Shown here piece after piece: positions 16,065-24,899 of a stretch of 50,040 nt of DNA. Numbering within the stretch: position 1 is the stretch's first letter; each line of letters starts with the position of its first letter. Under the pieces are notes generated by a model. It was not told the DNA's origin, searched no databases, and saw nothing but the letters and a program-made list of their open reading frames with translations. The translations under genes were made by a program, and so were the position numbers. The DNA is from a virus, in the IMG/VR virus record IMGVR_UViG_3300028920_000096, positions 1 through 50,040 of that record; one strand, 5' to 3'.

Positions 16065-16733
16065 ATGTTTATGAAAAAAGATTCAGTAGTGGTTTTGCTC
16101 AGTGGTGGAATGGATTCTGTGACGGCATTATATGATTCCGTCGAAAAGCATTCCGTGGGTTGTTGTATTAGTTTTGACTACGGCTCCAAGCATAATGAAC
16201 GCGAAATTCATTATGCAAAATACCACAGCAAAAGGCTACTGATCCCGCATGTCACAATTCCGTTGGCATTTATTGGACAGTTTTTCAAGTCTAATTTGCT
16301 AAAGTCAGGTGGGGAAATACCGGACGGGCATTATGAAGACAAAAGTATGCAAAAAACAGTGGTGCCATTTCGTAATGGGATCATGTTGTCCATTGCGGCG
16401 GGGTTTGCGGAAAGTGCAGGGGCAGGGGGAATTGTGATTGCGGCTCATGCCGGGGATCATGCAATATATCCGGATTGCAGGGAAGAATTTATGTTTGCCA
16501 TGGCCTCCGCAATTGCCACGGGGACATATGCGGGCATAGAAGTGATTCGACCATTTATAAACATTGGCAAGGAAGGCATTGCCCAGAGAGGGGCCGAATT
16601 GGGAGTTGATTATAGCAAAACGTGGTCATGTTACAAGGGAGGGGAATTACATTGTGGGACTTGTGGCACATGCGTGGAAAGAAAGGAGGCGTTTGAACTG
16701 GCAGGAATCAAAGACCCGACACAGTACATTTGA
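16065..16733 (+). CDS. queC: 7-cyano-7-deazaguanine synthase QueC
   Basis: QueC makes preQ0 from 7-carboxy-7-deazaguanine with ATP and ammonia. The 222-residue product has the P-loop SGGMDS (13-18), FRNGIMLSIAAGFAE, IAAHAGDHAIYPDCRE, and the zinc-binding tail with Cys189, Cys197, Cys200 and Cys203. No glutamine amidotransferase domain is fused, so it is ordinary QueC rather than the GAT-QueC of phage 9g type. The gene is away from the other que genes, between a head gene and the scaffold gene; its stop codon overlaps the -35 box of the promoter for the capsid genes. Confidence 0.95.
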   Translation: MFMKKDSVVVLLSGGMDSVTALYDSVEKHSVGCCISFDYGSKHNEREIHYAKYHSKRLLIPHVTIPLAFIGQFFKSNLLKSGGEIPDGHYEDKSMQKTVVPFRNGIMLSIAAGFAESAGAGGIVIAAHAGDHAIYPDCREEFMFAMASAIATGTYAGIEVIRPFINIGKEGIAQRGAELGVDYSKTWSCYKGGELHCGTCGTCVERKEAFELAGIKDPTQYI

Positions 16734-16758
16734 CAGGAATTTTGAAATGTAGTAGAAT
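16730..16758 (+). promoter_or_regulatory. Sigma70-type promoter for scaffold and capsid genes
   Basis: TTGACA at 16730-16735 and TAGAAT at 16753-16758 are separated by 17 bases, a near-consensus host-type promoter. The -35 box overlaps the queC stop codon. Transcripts would start around 16765 and cover the scaffold gene at 16815 and the major capsid gene. It probably boosts the most abundant virion protein. Confidence 0.75.
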
Positions 16759-16814
16759 AGAATTAACGTGAACGGCACATGGTCAATTTGCCGGAAAACC
16801 AAGGAGAAAATACA

Positions 16815-17480
16815 ATGGCTGATGATGCCAAGAATGCAGAAGAGAACGAGGCTCAGGACAAGGCTGGAAATTCCAAAAACGAACCCAAGCCTAAAGACTC
16901 GGACAAAAATTTGTCTGACGATTCCACGTCTACAAATGACGGGGCAGAAAAGCGTTTTGCTCAGGAGGATGTGGACAGAATTTTGAACGAGCGTTTAGAG
17001 CGGGAACGCAAAAAGATGGAGAGAACCATTTCCGAAAGGCTCCGCAAGGAATCTGAGGAACAAAAACTCTTGGAAGAACAGCAGTGGAAGGAGCTTGCGG
17101 AACGGCGGGAACAGGAGCTTGCGGAACTTCGTAAAGCAAATGATTTGGCCGAACGCGAAAAGAAAGTCACGGCACTACTTGACAAAAAGAACGTCACCGA
17201 TCCGGGTTTGCGGAAAATCTTTTATCAGCATTCCGGGGACTTAACCGATTTGAATGACGTGGTGGACGGCTTTTTGGGAGTTTTCAATTCTGTGGTTGAC
17301 AGGGCCGTTGCGGAACGCCTTGGATCGAATCAGCCTCCGTCAAAGGGGGATGCGAAGACAAACACGAAGCCTATTTCTAAAATGACTGATGATGAAAAGA
17401 TTCAGTTCATAAAAGAAGTGGGTGCGGACAAGTTTGCAGAAATTACAATGAGGGAAACAGAAGCCGACCTAACACAGTAA
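16815..17480 (+). CDS. Probable capsid scaffolding protein
   Basis: The 221-residue product is acidic at the N-terminus, then has a long charged coiled coil (about 50-135) rich in Glu, Arg and Lys with heptad spacing. A small C-terminal domain ends with DKFAEITMRE. This profile and the place just before the major capsid gene are typical of phage scaffolds. Start 16815 was chosen because AAGGAG lies about nine bases upstream; the ORF itself is open from 16779. No protease domain is seen. Confidence 0.75.
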   Translation: MADDAKNAEENEAQDKAGNSKNEPKPKDSDKNLSDDSTSTNDGAEKRFAQEDVDRILNERLERERKKMERTISERLRKESEEQKLLEEQQWKELAERREQELAELRKANDLAEREKKVTALLDKKNVTDPGLRKIFYQHSGDLTDLNDVVDGFLGVFNSVVDRAVAERLGSNQPPSKGDAKTNTKPISKMTDDEKIQFIKEVGADKFAEITMRETEADLTQ

Positions 17481-17506
17481 AGGTTTGGCGGAAAGGAGAA
17501 TAAAAT

Positions 17507-18532
17507 ATGGCTGGTGCAGGAGTATATTCAGACTTCACAATTCTGAATCCGGAATATCATTCCGGACAGTTGGAATTTCTGGCCCGGAATTTGGCAATTT
17601 TCAATTCCGCGTCAAGAAACGCCATCACGTTGACTTCGCAAGCAATTCCGGGGCTGTACGAAAAAAGTACATTTTTTCCGAATGTTTCGGGACTGATCCA
17701 GAGGCGTGATCCGTCCGTTATCACGGCTGTGGATGATCTGAATTTCACGCAAGATGACCACTACAAGATCAAGCTGAATCGTCGGCTTGGCCCTGTGGCG
17801 CACACGCTCGACAGTTGGCGCAAAATTGGGGACACACCGGAAAAAATGTCCTTTATTTTTGGCCGCATGGCGGGTGAGGCAAAGGTTGAGGACAACGTAG
17901 ACCTTATTTTGACCGCTCTTTGCGCGGCAATCGAAGGTGTGTCCAGCGCGTCCGGAACCTATGATCTGGTTCATGATGCAAGGGATGAGGGAACCACTGA
18001 CACCGGAAAAATGTGCGCGGAATTTCTGTCCGATGCCATTTCTCTGATGGGCGACGGTTATGCTCGGATTTCCGCATTTGTGATGCACAGCAAGCCGTTC
18101 TTTGACCTAATCAAAAATCAGATCACCGAAAACATTTTTGGGATCACGAATATGGTTATCCATGGCGGTTCCCCCGCCACGCTTGGCCGTCCTGTGATCG
18201 TGATGGATTCGGATTCGCTGGTCGATGATGCGGCTTCTGGTGTGTCGGCTTATTCCAAAGTTTATAAGACCCTGTGCTTGGTCTCGGGAGCGGCTTCCGT
18301 TGTGGAAACAGAGCGGGAGACTGTGGTTTCCGATATGGTCACGGGGCTTGAAAACTTGGTTGGGCGTGTTCAGGGCGAATATGCCGTGAACATTGGCATG
18401 CGTGGAATTAGTTATAATTATTCCACGGGTGGCGCGAATCCGACATTGGCCGCAATTGGTTCCACGGCCAATTGGGAACAGGTTGCTACGAGCATTAAAG
18501 ACTGCCCCGGCGTGGTCTTGAAGACTCGGTAA
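17507..18532 (+). CDS. Major capsid protein (HK97-fold candidate)
   Basis: The 341-residue product fits a major capsid protein: no signal or enzyme motif, alpha-beta composition, abundant Thr/Ser/Ala, and a GC-richer codon choice than its neighbours, which is expected for a highly expressed gene. It follows the scaffold with a strong AAGGAG site and its own promoter upstream. The sections LNRRLGPVAHTLDSWRKIG and SAFVMHSKPFFDLIKNQ resemble the HK97-fold spine helix and A-domain of related capsids. The fold is inferred. Confidence 0.8.
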   Translation: MAGAGVYSDFTILNPEYHSGQLEFLARNLAIFNSASRNAITLTSQAIPGLYEKSTFFPNVSGLIQRRDPSVITAVDDLNFTQDDHYKIKLNRRLGPVAHTLDSWRKIGDTPEKMSFIFGRMAGEAKVEDNVDLILTALCAAIEGVSSASGTYDLVHDARDEGTTDTGKMCAEFLSDAISLMGDGYARISAFVMHSKPFFDLIKNQITENIFGITNMVIHGGSPATLGRPVIVMDSDSLVDDAASGVSAYSKVYKTLCLVSGAASVVETERETVVSDMVTGLENLVGRVQGEYAVNIGMRGISYNYSTGGANPTLAAIGSTANWEQVATSIKDCPGVVLKTR

Positions 18533-18562
18533 TTCCAAAAAATAGAGCGGAGGGTTCTGGTA

Positions 18563-20113
18563 GTGAAGATCGGAGTATATTGTAGTGGGGTCAAGACAGT
18601 AAAAAATCTGCCTTGCCCGAAACAAGCGGCGATTCTAAACTACCGGAACCCTTCGTTCTGGAGAAAATCAGATTTAGAAAATTTTGATGTGGTCATAGTT
18701 GATCCGGAAACAAAAAACAGTGTTGCAATTATTGCGGCCTACGAGGAAAGAAAAGTCCCCGTGGGCCAGTTTACTTTGGGCGGGGCCGTGCAATATGGGG
18801 AAATGAATTTGTCTCAGGATTATGGCAAGTTTCGGCAGGGCATGTGGTCTGGTTCCCCCTGTTTAATTATTGGGGGAGGGCCGTCTGTCAAGATTTATGA
18901 GGAGGAAGTTAGGAAATTTATTTCTCAATTTCCGTCCATCGGCATAAATCGGGTATTTGAAACTTTTAATTGTGACGTGGCCTTTGGTACAGACCGCAGA
19001 TGGTTGCAATGGATAGTTTCTGGACAATATGGGAAGGAAGCGCAAAGGGCTTGGAAGAAATTCCGGGGGATTCGGGCCATTTTGCGGGGAAGCAAGTGGC
19101 CTGTTCCCGGAGGCATGGAGGTTTTCGACCCATATCGAAATGCGAATGAATTTTCCCCTAATTTACATGAGGGACTGACACGTTCCAGCAATAGCGGAAT
19201 CCCTGCAATAAATTTGGCAATCCTTTTGGGGGCGAATCCTATTTATTTGATTGGCTTTGACAGCAAGCCCACAGAAAATGGTTTGCAGAATCATTTCCAT
19301 TCCGGGCATCCAGAAACGCAAAAAGACTCAGTGTTTAATAAATTCATAGAGGCATTTGACAAGTTTGCGAAAAAGGTTCCGGAAAATGTGGAGGTGATTA
19401 ACCTATATCCAGCCTCCGGAATTAAAAGTTTCGCTTTTGGAAAGTGGGCAGATATTGAGTATCCGGCTCCAAAGACCCCGCCCCCTACTCAAGACCCCCC
19501 GAAGGCTCCAAAACCCCCGGAGAATCCAGTGGGGAATTTTGTAGAGGCAGAAAAAATTGTCTTTGTGACAGCTTTTACTCCGGATTATGAGCCACTTGCC
19601 GTTCAATTGCAGACGGACTTTGAAAAATGGGGTTTGCCCCATGAAATGATCCCATTGGAAGACCTTGGAAAATGGGAGCATAATTGCAATTTGAAGCCTT
19701 GGGTTCTGAAATGTATTCGGGAGGAATTTCCGAATAAAATTATAGTGTGGGTGGATGCGGATGCTCGAATTCTAAAGTTCCCGGAAAAGATCGTTTCATT
19801 AAAAGCCGGGGAATTTGACATAGCGTACCACGAATTAGGTTCGGAATTACTTTCGGGCACTTTGGTATTTTCTCCGACAGAAGCGGCAAATAGTATTTTG
19901 GATCAGTGGGAGGAAGAGGTTACCAAGTTCCCGGATGTATGGGATCAAAAGTCTTTACAGAAAATTTTGAAGAAGCAATCCAAGGTGGTCAAATATAATC
20001 TGCCTGTGGAGTATTGCAAGATTTTTGATAATAAGAAACAGAAGTGCAAAACTCCGGTCATTCAGCATATGCAACAAAGCCGAGTGCGCAAAAAAAGGGA
20101 AAAGGTTTCATGA
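18563..20113 (+). CDS. Two-domain protein: DUF115/MptE-like domain fused to GT-A glycosyltransferase domain
   Basis: The 516-residue product starts with GTG and a GGAGGG site. Residues about 90-290 have the pattern CLIIGGGPSV, SIGINRVFE, VAFGTDRRW, and NPIYLIGFD. This is the DUF115/6-hydroxymethylpterin pyrophosphokinase MptE-like family, also found in Maf glycosyltransferases and archaeal pterin enzymes. A Pro-rich linker (about 303-325) follows, then a second domain with KIVFVTAFTP, KPWVLKCIREE, and the acidic WVDADA motif near residue 397. That motif is typical of the metal site of nucleotide-sugar transferases. The gene follows the major capsid gene, so it may glycosylate capsid or the modified base. 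Both roles are inferences. Confidence 0.7.
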   Translation: MKIGVYCSGVKTVKNLPCPKQAAILNYRNPSFWRKSDLENFDVVIVDPETKNSVAIIAAYEERKVPVGQFTLGGAVQYGEMNLSQDYGKFRQGMWSGSPCLIIGGGPSVKIYEEEVRKFISQFPSIGINRVFETFNCDVAFGTDRRWLQWIVSGQYGKEAQRAWKKFRGIRAILRGSKWPVPGGMEVFDPYRNANEFSPNLHEGLTRSSNSGIPAINLAILLGANPIYLIGFDSKPTENGLQNHFHSGHPETQKDSVFNKFIEAFDKFAKKVPENVEVINLYPASGIKSFAFGKWADIEYPAPKTPPPTQDPPKAPKPPENPVGNFVEAEKIVFVTAFTPDYEPLAVQLQTDFEKWGLPHEMIPLEDLGKWEHNCNLKPWVLKCIREEFPNKIIVWVDADARILKFPEKIVSLKAGEFDIAYHELGSELLSGTLVFSPTEAANSILDQWEEEVTKFPDVWDQKSLQKILKKQSKVVKYNLPVEYCKIFDNKKQKCKTPVIQHMQQSRVRKKREKVS

Positions 20114-20763
20114 AAAACATTGCCTTGCTAATTCCGACATTGGACAGGCCGAAGGAACTGAATCGGCTATCGACAAGCATTGAAAAAGCAATGACGTGGC
20201 TTGCCGTGGATGAATTGGTTCAGGTATTTATTTCCCGTGAAGTAGCTCCACGCCCCCTGCCAGTAATTGTGAATGAGCTTGTGGCGAATGCCATGGAAAT
20301 TGAGTCATTAGATGGTGTGGTCATTCTTGCGGATCATTTGGTTTTGGGATGTCTTTGTTTGCGGGAAGTATTTACTTTTTTTGGGGACAATATCGACACG
20401 GACATTATGGGAGGTTTGAATATAGCCAATTTGCCATTTAATCCTAATATATCGGAATTTTGTTTTCCAGTAATCGGGAGAAAATTTATAGAGCGGTTCC
20501 CCGAATATCAGGTGTTTTGTCCTGAGTATCATCATTTTTGTGCAGACACCGAATTAGGCATTTTTGCAAAAAGAATTGGAAAATTTAAGTTTTTGAGAGA
20601 TGCGAGAGTGGAGACATATCATCCAAATGTAGGGAATGCCCCAAAAGACAATACTTATTGGGCGAGTCGAAAAAATTCACAAGAGGACCAAAGGATTTTC
20701 ACTGCTCGAAAAACGGCTGGGTTTTTGTGGGGGGACAATTTTGAAAGAATTGGCGAATCATAA
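20110..20763 (+). CDS. Glycosyltransferase family 2-like protein
   Basis: The 217-residue product opens with IALLIPTLDRPKELNRL, the usual GT2/GT-A nucleotide-binding start. DGVVILADHLVLG stands near the place of the metal-binding acidic motif. HHFCADTELGIFAKRIGKFKF follows, as in phage GT2-like proteins. The start at 20110 gives an ATGA overlap with the preceding fused glycosyltransferase, so the two are translated together. It would act with that protein on the same unknown acceptor. The DxD is degenerate. Confidence 0.65.
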   Translation: MKNIALLIPTLDRPKELNRLSTSIEKAMTWLAVDELVQVFISREVAPRPLPVIVNELVANAMEIESLDGVVILADHLVLGCLCLREVFTFFGDNIDTDIMGGLNIANLPFNPNISEFCFPVIGRKFIERFPEYQVFCPEYHHFCADTELGIFAKRIGKFKFLRDARVETYHPNVGNAPKDNTYWASRKNSQEDQRIFTARKTAGFLWGDNFERIGES

Positions 20764-20780
20764 TTTAGATATGTTATAAT
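20750..20780 (+). promoter_or_regulatory. Extended -10 promoter ahead of the distinct cassette
   Basis: TATAAT at 20775-20780 is preceded by TG at 20772-20773 (extended -10), and TTGGCG at 20750-20755 is a weak -35 with a 19-base spacer. It starts in the end of the GT2 gene and serves the gene at 20828. The bases after it are unusually rich in CG. Confidence 0.6.
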
Positions 20781-20827
20781 TAAGACAGGTTCGAAACAGC
20801 GCGGGCGACGCGCAGGAGAAATGAGAG

Positions 20828-21139
20828 ATGGCGATTGATAACGCAGAGGCAATCCGGTTCAGCAATGAGGTGGTGCGTCCGCTTGCGGAGCGGGTGCGTG
20901 ACCTGAACGTGTTATGCGAAAACGCTATGGCCGTTTGGTACGGGGGCATGAACTCTGACTTTCCAAACGACAGCACGGCTGTGGACGATGGACGCGAAGC
21001 GGAGGGCGTGTCCCGCCTTACGGGTGGTGATGTGAATTCGTTCATGGGCCAGCTTGCAACGTTTGTTTCGCAGATGGACGGGGCTGGTGTGTCGGATGTG
21101 GTGCTGAAGCCTTGCGTTCGCAACCTTATGGTGGGTTGA
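20828..21139 (+). CDS. Hypothetical protein, start of GC-richer cassette
   Basis: The 103-residue product is helical at the N-terminus and unrecognised. A CAGGAG site lies 10 bases upstream. Base use (many GCG, GTG codons) differs from the neighbouring glycosyltransferase genes and is shared with the next gene. It may be a virion decoration or fibre-associated protein, inferred only from position. Confidence 0.6.
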   Translation: MAIDNAEAIRFSNEVVRPLAERVRDLNVLCENAMAVWYGGMNSDFPNDSTAVDDGREAEGVSRLTGGDVNSFMGQLATFVSQMDGAGVSDVVLKPCVRNLMVG

Positions 21140-21142
21140 TAG

Positions 21143-22249
21143 GTGGCTACCTATTATGTAGACGCGGCAACGGGTGATGATGGCGACACGGGCTTAACGG
21201 AAGCCCTTGCGTTTGCCACCATCGGCGCGGCCATGACTGCAAGTAGCGACCACGACTTTATCTACGTTAAGGGTGGAACAGATTATAGCGAGGCTGTTGT
21301 GTTTCCGTCTAATAGCGGAAAGCGTTGCTTCCTGATAGGATACTCTAGCACTCCCGGTGACAGCGGTAGGGCGGTGTTGGATTGCGCGGACACATATGCC
21401 GGAATATCCATGCCAGGCAACGGAAACTTTGCCAACATGGCCTTGATAAACTTTGAGATAAAGGGAGCCACGAATAGCGGTATAACATACACCACAAGCA
21501 ATACCAACATAAGCCTATTATTCCATAACTGTTATGCGCATGATTGCGCGACGCACGGTCTGTATGTGAACGGAACCGCACAATATGGGGTAACCGTATC
21601 AGGATGCACGTTTGCCGGAAACACCTCTTCAGGTATCGCTACGGGCAATAATGGCAACAGTTTCGTTATTTCAGATTCGCTTTTTTACGGAAACGGGGGA
21701 TATGGTGTATTTATTGATGGCTATGGCGATGCGCAGTCATGTTCAAACTGCGTTTTTGTGCGTAACACTATAGGTTTTGAGTATGATATTTTTGGAAGAC
21801 ACGTACTTATTTATGGGTGTACTTTTGCGCAGAACACGTCACATGGATTGAAGATCACGAATGGCTGCGTGAGGAACTCACACTTTTATGCAAACGGAGG
21901 GTATGGAATAACAAGTGGTCGCACTGATGGGATTGTTGTGCTGGATAATATAAATTCTGTGTCCAATGTATCTGGAGATGTTGTTAGTTCGCTCACCACA
22001 CAGATCGTGAACGCAATAACTAGCGTTACGCCTTCATTCACCGCGCCTTATAATTCCAGCACGAATCCAACTTATACAAATTGGGATTACACAGAAAACA
22101 CAAGTGCTTTGCAACAGGTTGCGGGGGAAATCGGTGCGTTGAGTGTTGGCGAGAACTCCACTTATCACAGGATTGGCGCACAGTTCCCTGAAATCACAGG
22201 TGGTGGCGGTGGAATCTTCCGGCGTGTGCCGAGAATCATAGGAGCGTAG
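21143..22249 (+). CDS. Right-handed parallel beta-helix virion protein
   Basis: The 368-residue product starts with GTG and carries the pattern of a pectate-lyase-type beta-helix: repeated short coils with Asn and Gly turns (SGITYTTSNTNIS, SGIATGNNGNS, YGVFIDGYG, HGLKITNG, YGITSGRTDG). Such folds form phage fibre or decoration proteins and polysaccharide depolymerases. No catalytic Asp pair can be assigned, so enzymatic activity is not claimed. The codon use is distinct from flanking regions. It lies three bases after the preceding gene. Confidence 0.75.
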   Translation: MATYYVDAATGDDGDTGLTEALAFATIGAAMTASSDHDFIYVKGGTDYSEAVVFPSNSGKRCFLIGYSSTPGDSGRAVLDCADTYAGISMPGNGNFANMALINFEIKGATNSGITYTTSNTNISLLFHNCYAHDCATHGLYVNGTAQYGVTVSGCTFAGNTSSGIATGNNGNSFVISDSLFYGNGGYGVFIDGYGDAQSCSNCVFVRNTIGFEYDIFGRHVLIYGCTFAQNTSHGLKITNGCVRNSHFYANGGYGITSGRTDGIVVLDNINSVSNVSGDVVSSLTTQIVNAITSVTPSFTAPYNSSTNPTYTNWDYTENTSALQQVAGEIGALSVGENSTYHRIGAQFPEITGGGGGIFRRVPRIIGA

Positions 22250-22251
22250 GC

Positions 22252-23517
22252 ATGGCTTTTTACAAGAACAAAGCGAGCCAGTATTTCGTGGTCTACGCTT
22301 ACGATGGCACGGACGGGACTCCCGTTACAGGGGATGCCGATAATATCACCGCGCAGATCAGCAAGGACAAGGGCGCGTGTGCGGCAACCAATGACACCAA
22401 TCCTAGCGAGCTTGACGCTACCGATGCGCCCGGAATCTATGTATTCGATGCGGCAACTGCCGAGTCTAACGCTGACATAATTGTGGTTGCGCCTGTGTCT
22501 GAAACAGAGGATGTGCTGATTGATCCGCTCATCATCTACACCGAGCCTGAGCAGCGGGTTGCTGCAAGCGTGACGGGTGCGGTTGGTAGCGTTACTAGCC
22601 CTGTCTCACTCACCTCTGCTTACGATGCAGCCAAAACAGCGGCTCAAGCAGCTACTGCACTTAGCACGGCGGTCTGGACTAACACTATCGCTGGATACAT
22701 CGACGCGGCTATCTCTTCACGCAGCACTCTAGCGGCAGGAGCGGCGATGACGCTCACGGGAGCCTATGACGCGGCCAAGACGGCGGCGCAGGCTGGCACG
22801 GCGTTAAGCACAGCGGTATGGACGAATACCAAAGCAGGGTATCTTGATGCGGCTATCTCTGGAAAAAGCACATTAACAGCGGCTCAGGTTTGGGCGTATG
22901 AGGGAGCGCGTACCCTTACTTCGTTTGGCACCCTTGTTTCTGATATATGGACTGGTGTGGCAAATAGTTCGGGTGTGAATACGTTATTGGAAAGATTGTC
23001 GGAGTTAAGGGCAGGGTATCTTGACAAACTTAATATAGGCGGGGCGAATGCTCTTGCCCATAGCGGAGCGGCTGATTATTACAAGGCAGATTTATCCGAT
23101 GTGGCATTAGAAAATACTTCGCAAGGTATTTTGACTGCTATGGGAGAAATAGGTACAGGATCGGCACCCACGACACAAGAAATTGATGACAAATTAACCT
23201 TGTCACATGGTACAGGATTATGGACTGCATCTGCAACGGGTAGTGGAAATGTATATATAAATCATTTGACTAAGGATGATTATGGCGAAACAATGTATTT
23301 TCAATTGGGAAACGGGGCTGGAATAGTTGGTGCCACGGTTACGGCATTTGTAAAAAGTGAATATGATGCGGGATTACGACTTTCTAATGGCACAACGGCA
23401 ACCATAGCTGGGGGTGCTTGGTTAGAACCTTTGAAATTGTTTTCTGGTGTAGAATATGTTATTGAATTTTATGATGCTGAATACAATATCGCGTCTACGG
23501 TTGTAACACCTTCGTAA
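22252..23517 (+). CDS. Virion-associated protein with internal repeat, apparently chimeric
   Basis: The 421-residue product starts with a Thr/Asp-rich beta domain. Two copies of a 40-residue repeat follow (about residues 122-161 and 167-206), sharing AYDAAKTAAQA, ALSTAVWTNT and LDAAIS-type segments. The C-terminal half (about 235-421) ends in a beta-rich domain with GATVTAFVKSEYDAG and a C-terminal VIEFYDAEYN. The codon choice changes near 22,900-23,000, from GC-rich to the AT-richer style of the downstream genes. It follows the beta-helix gene by two bases. Structural role inferred from position; not recognised as a known family. Confidence 0.6.
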   Translation: MAFYKNKASQYFVVYAYDGTDGTPVTGDADNITAQISKDKGACAATNDTNPSELDATDAPGIYVFDAATAESNADIIVVAPVSETEDVLIDPLIIYTEPEQRVAASVTGAVGSVTSPVSLTSAYDAAKTAAQAATALSTAVWTNTIAGYIDAAISSRSTLAAGAAMTLTGAYDAAKTAAQAGTALSTAVWTNTKAGYLDAAISGKSTLTAAQVWAYEGARTLTSFGTLVSDIWTGVANSSGVNTLLERLSELRAGYLDKLNIGGANALAHSGAADYYKADLSDVALENTSQGILTAMGEIGTGSAPTTQEIDDKLTLSHGTGLWTASATGSGNVYINHLTKDDYGETMYFQLGNGAGIVGATVTAFVKSEYDAGLRLSNGTTATIAGGAWLEPLKLFSGVEYVIEFYDAEYNIASTVVTPS

Positions 23518-23529
23518 AGGAGTAGAAAA

Positions 23530-24531
23530 ATGCCTATTATTGGGATTCCATTAACTCCCCCGGCATATGATTCAGATGCAGTAAGTTATACGAATGGGGC
23601 TTTGATTTACAAGGGTTTTTTCGAGGAAATAATTTTGACAGGCAGTTTTGAAATTCCTTCCGGAGAAGATTTTACAACCGTTTCCGTGGAATCTTCCTTG
23701 GAAGGGTTTGTTTTTGGAACCCCTGAAATTTCGAGTGGTGGCAGTTATTCTTTTACAGTAAATTATGGGGCGTTGCAAAGTGCAGGAACAATAACGGTCA
23801 CAGCTTCGTGGGGTGATACAGAAGAATATAAAATTGTGGTTGGCACTAATTCATATCTTGAGTTAGTCAAAAGCGCTTTTTTGAATCCGACAATTAAAGT
23901 TGAAAGATATGAATTGCTTGGGTCTATTGTTCGGGGGGCTTTAGAATATGTTAGAGCAAATTGCAACAAGGAATTTCCTGATAATTTCCCGTGCATTTTA
24001 ATGGGGGGCCGCGCCCCTGTGACGGACATAAGTTCATTTGTGGATGGGAATTTGAGGTTGTCAATTTTGAAGGGACAATCCTTTGACATAGAATTGGCCC
24101 CTGCCGGGAAAACTACTGGGGATTTAATTGCGGCAGAAATACAAGAAAAAATAAGGGCTGAGGCAACTGAAACTGTAACAGCTTATTTGGCCGATGTTGA
24201 AGTAGTTTATAACGGCGTTAGATACATTATAAACTCGAATTTAATAGGCTCTGAGGTGGGCATTGTTGTTGAACGGTCAGAAAATTATGCTTTGAATAGG
24301 GCATTAAAATTGGGACAGACTTTTGGCGCAGAAGTCTTTTATTTTTCAATGCTTGGAGAAAGAAATTCACAGTTAATGGTGGCGGCTTCCCGTTTGACTT
24401 CGGCAATGTATGCTTTGATAGGTTCTGAGGGATTTTCAAGTGTCAGTGTGGGGGAGGTTTCTTATCAAACATTGGCAGATATTGATCCCATTTTGAGGCA
24501 GATTTTATCTTCGCATAGAAGATTTTTTTAG
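23530..24531 (+). CDS. Probable head completion or connector-associated protein
   Basis: The 333-residue product has a beta-rich, Ig-like N-terminal part (about 15-100, ending ITVTASWGDT). A helical stretch resembling head-tail adaptors (LELVKSAFLNP to VRGALEYVRANC) follows, then an alpha-beta region, and the end SSHRRFF. The mixture suggests a connector protein with an added domain. No family was recognised with certainty. It follows AAAGGAG and begins the connector/tail module. Confidence 0.45.
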   Translation: MPIIGIPLTPPAYDSDAVSYTNGALIYKGFFEEIILTGSFEIPSGEDFTTVSVESSLEGFVFGTPEISSGGSYSFTVNYGALQSAGTITVTASWGDTEEYKIVVGTNSYLELVKSAFLNPTIKVERYELLGSIVRGALEYVRANCNKEFPDNFPCILMGGRAPVTDISSFVDGNLRLSILKGQSFDIELAPAGKTTGDLIAAEIQEKIRAEATETVTAYLADVEVVYNGVRYIINSNLIGSEVGIVVERSENYALNRALKLGQTFGAEVFYFSMLGERNSQLMVAASRLTSAMYALIGSEGFSSVSVGEVSYQTLADIDPILRQILSSHRRFF

Positions 24532-24542
24532 AAGGGGGTTTT

Positions 24543-24899
24543 ATGATTTCGGCACAAGGATTTGCAGAGACTCGTATGATTGACACGATGAAAATCGGGG
24601 TCAGGACGGGTGATGAATGGTCTGATGATCCCGGAAATTTTACTTACACTTTCGGGGAGGAAGTTTTTTGCTTGGTCATGGACAACAAGGAAGGCCGTGA
24701 AACAGTAGACGGGTCACAGTATCCAGTAAAGGCCGTTGAAATTATGATTCCTGTGGATGAAGTGGTGGACAGCACGAATGTTCTAAAAGTTTATTCACGT
24801 TACGGGCATATTTTATCTGCTCCGATTTTGTATAGGGTTTTGGGATCGCCTGTAAATCGCCCCGGTTTTCAGTTAATTATGGCGGAGCAAGTCCTATGA
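24543..24899 (+). CDS. Probable head-tail connector protein
   Basis: The 118-residue product has a small beta-rich fold with VKAVEIMIPVDEVVDSTNVLKVYSRYG, typical in size and order of head closure proteins. It precedes the HK97 gp10-like gene with an ATGA overlap. The ribosome-binding site is AGAAGGGGG. The call is positional. Confidence 0.55.
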   Translation: MISAQGFAETRMIDTMKIGVRTGDEWSDDPGNFTYTFGEEVFCLVMDNKEGRETVDGSQYPVKAVEIMIPVDEVVDSTNVLKVYSRYGHILSAPILYRVLGSPVNRPGFQLIMAEQVL

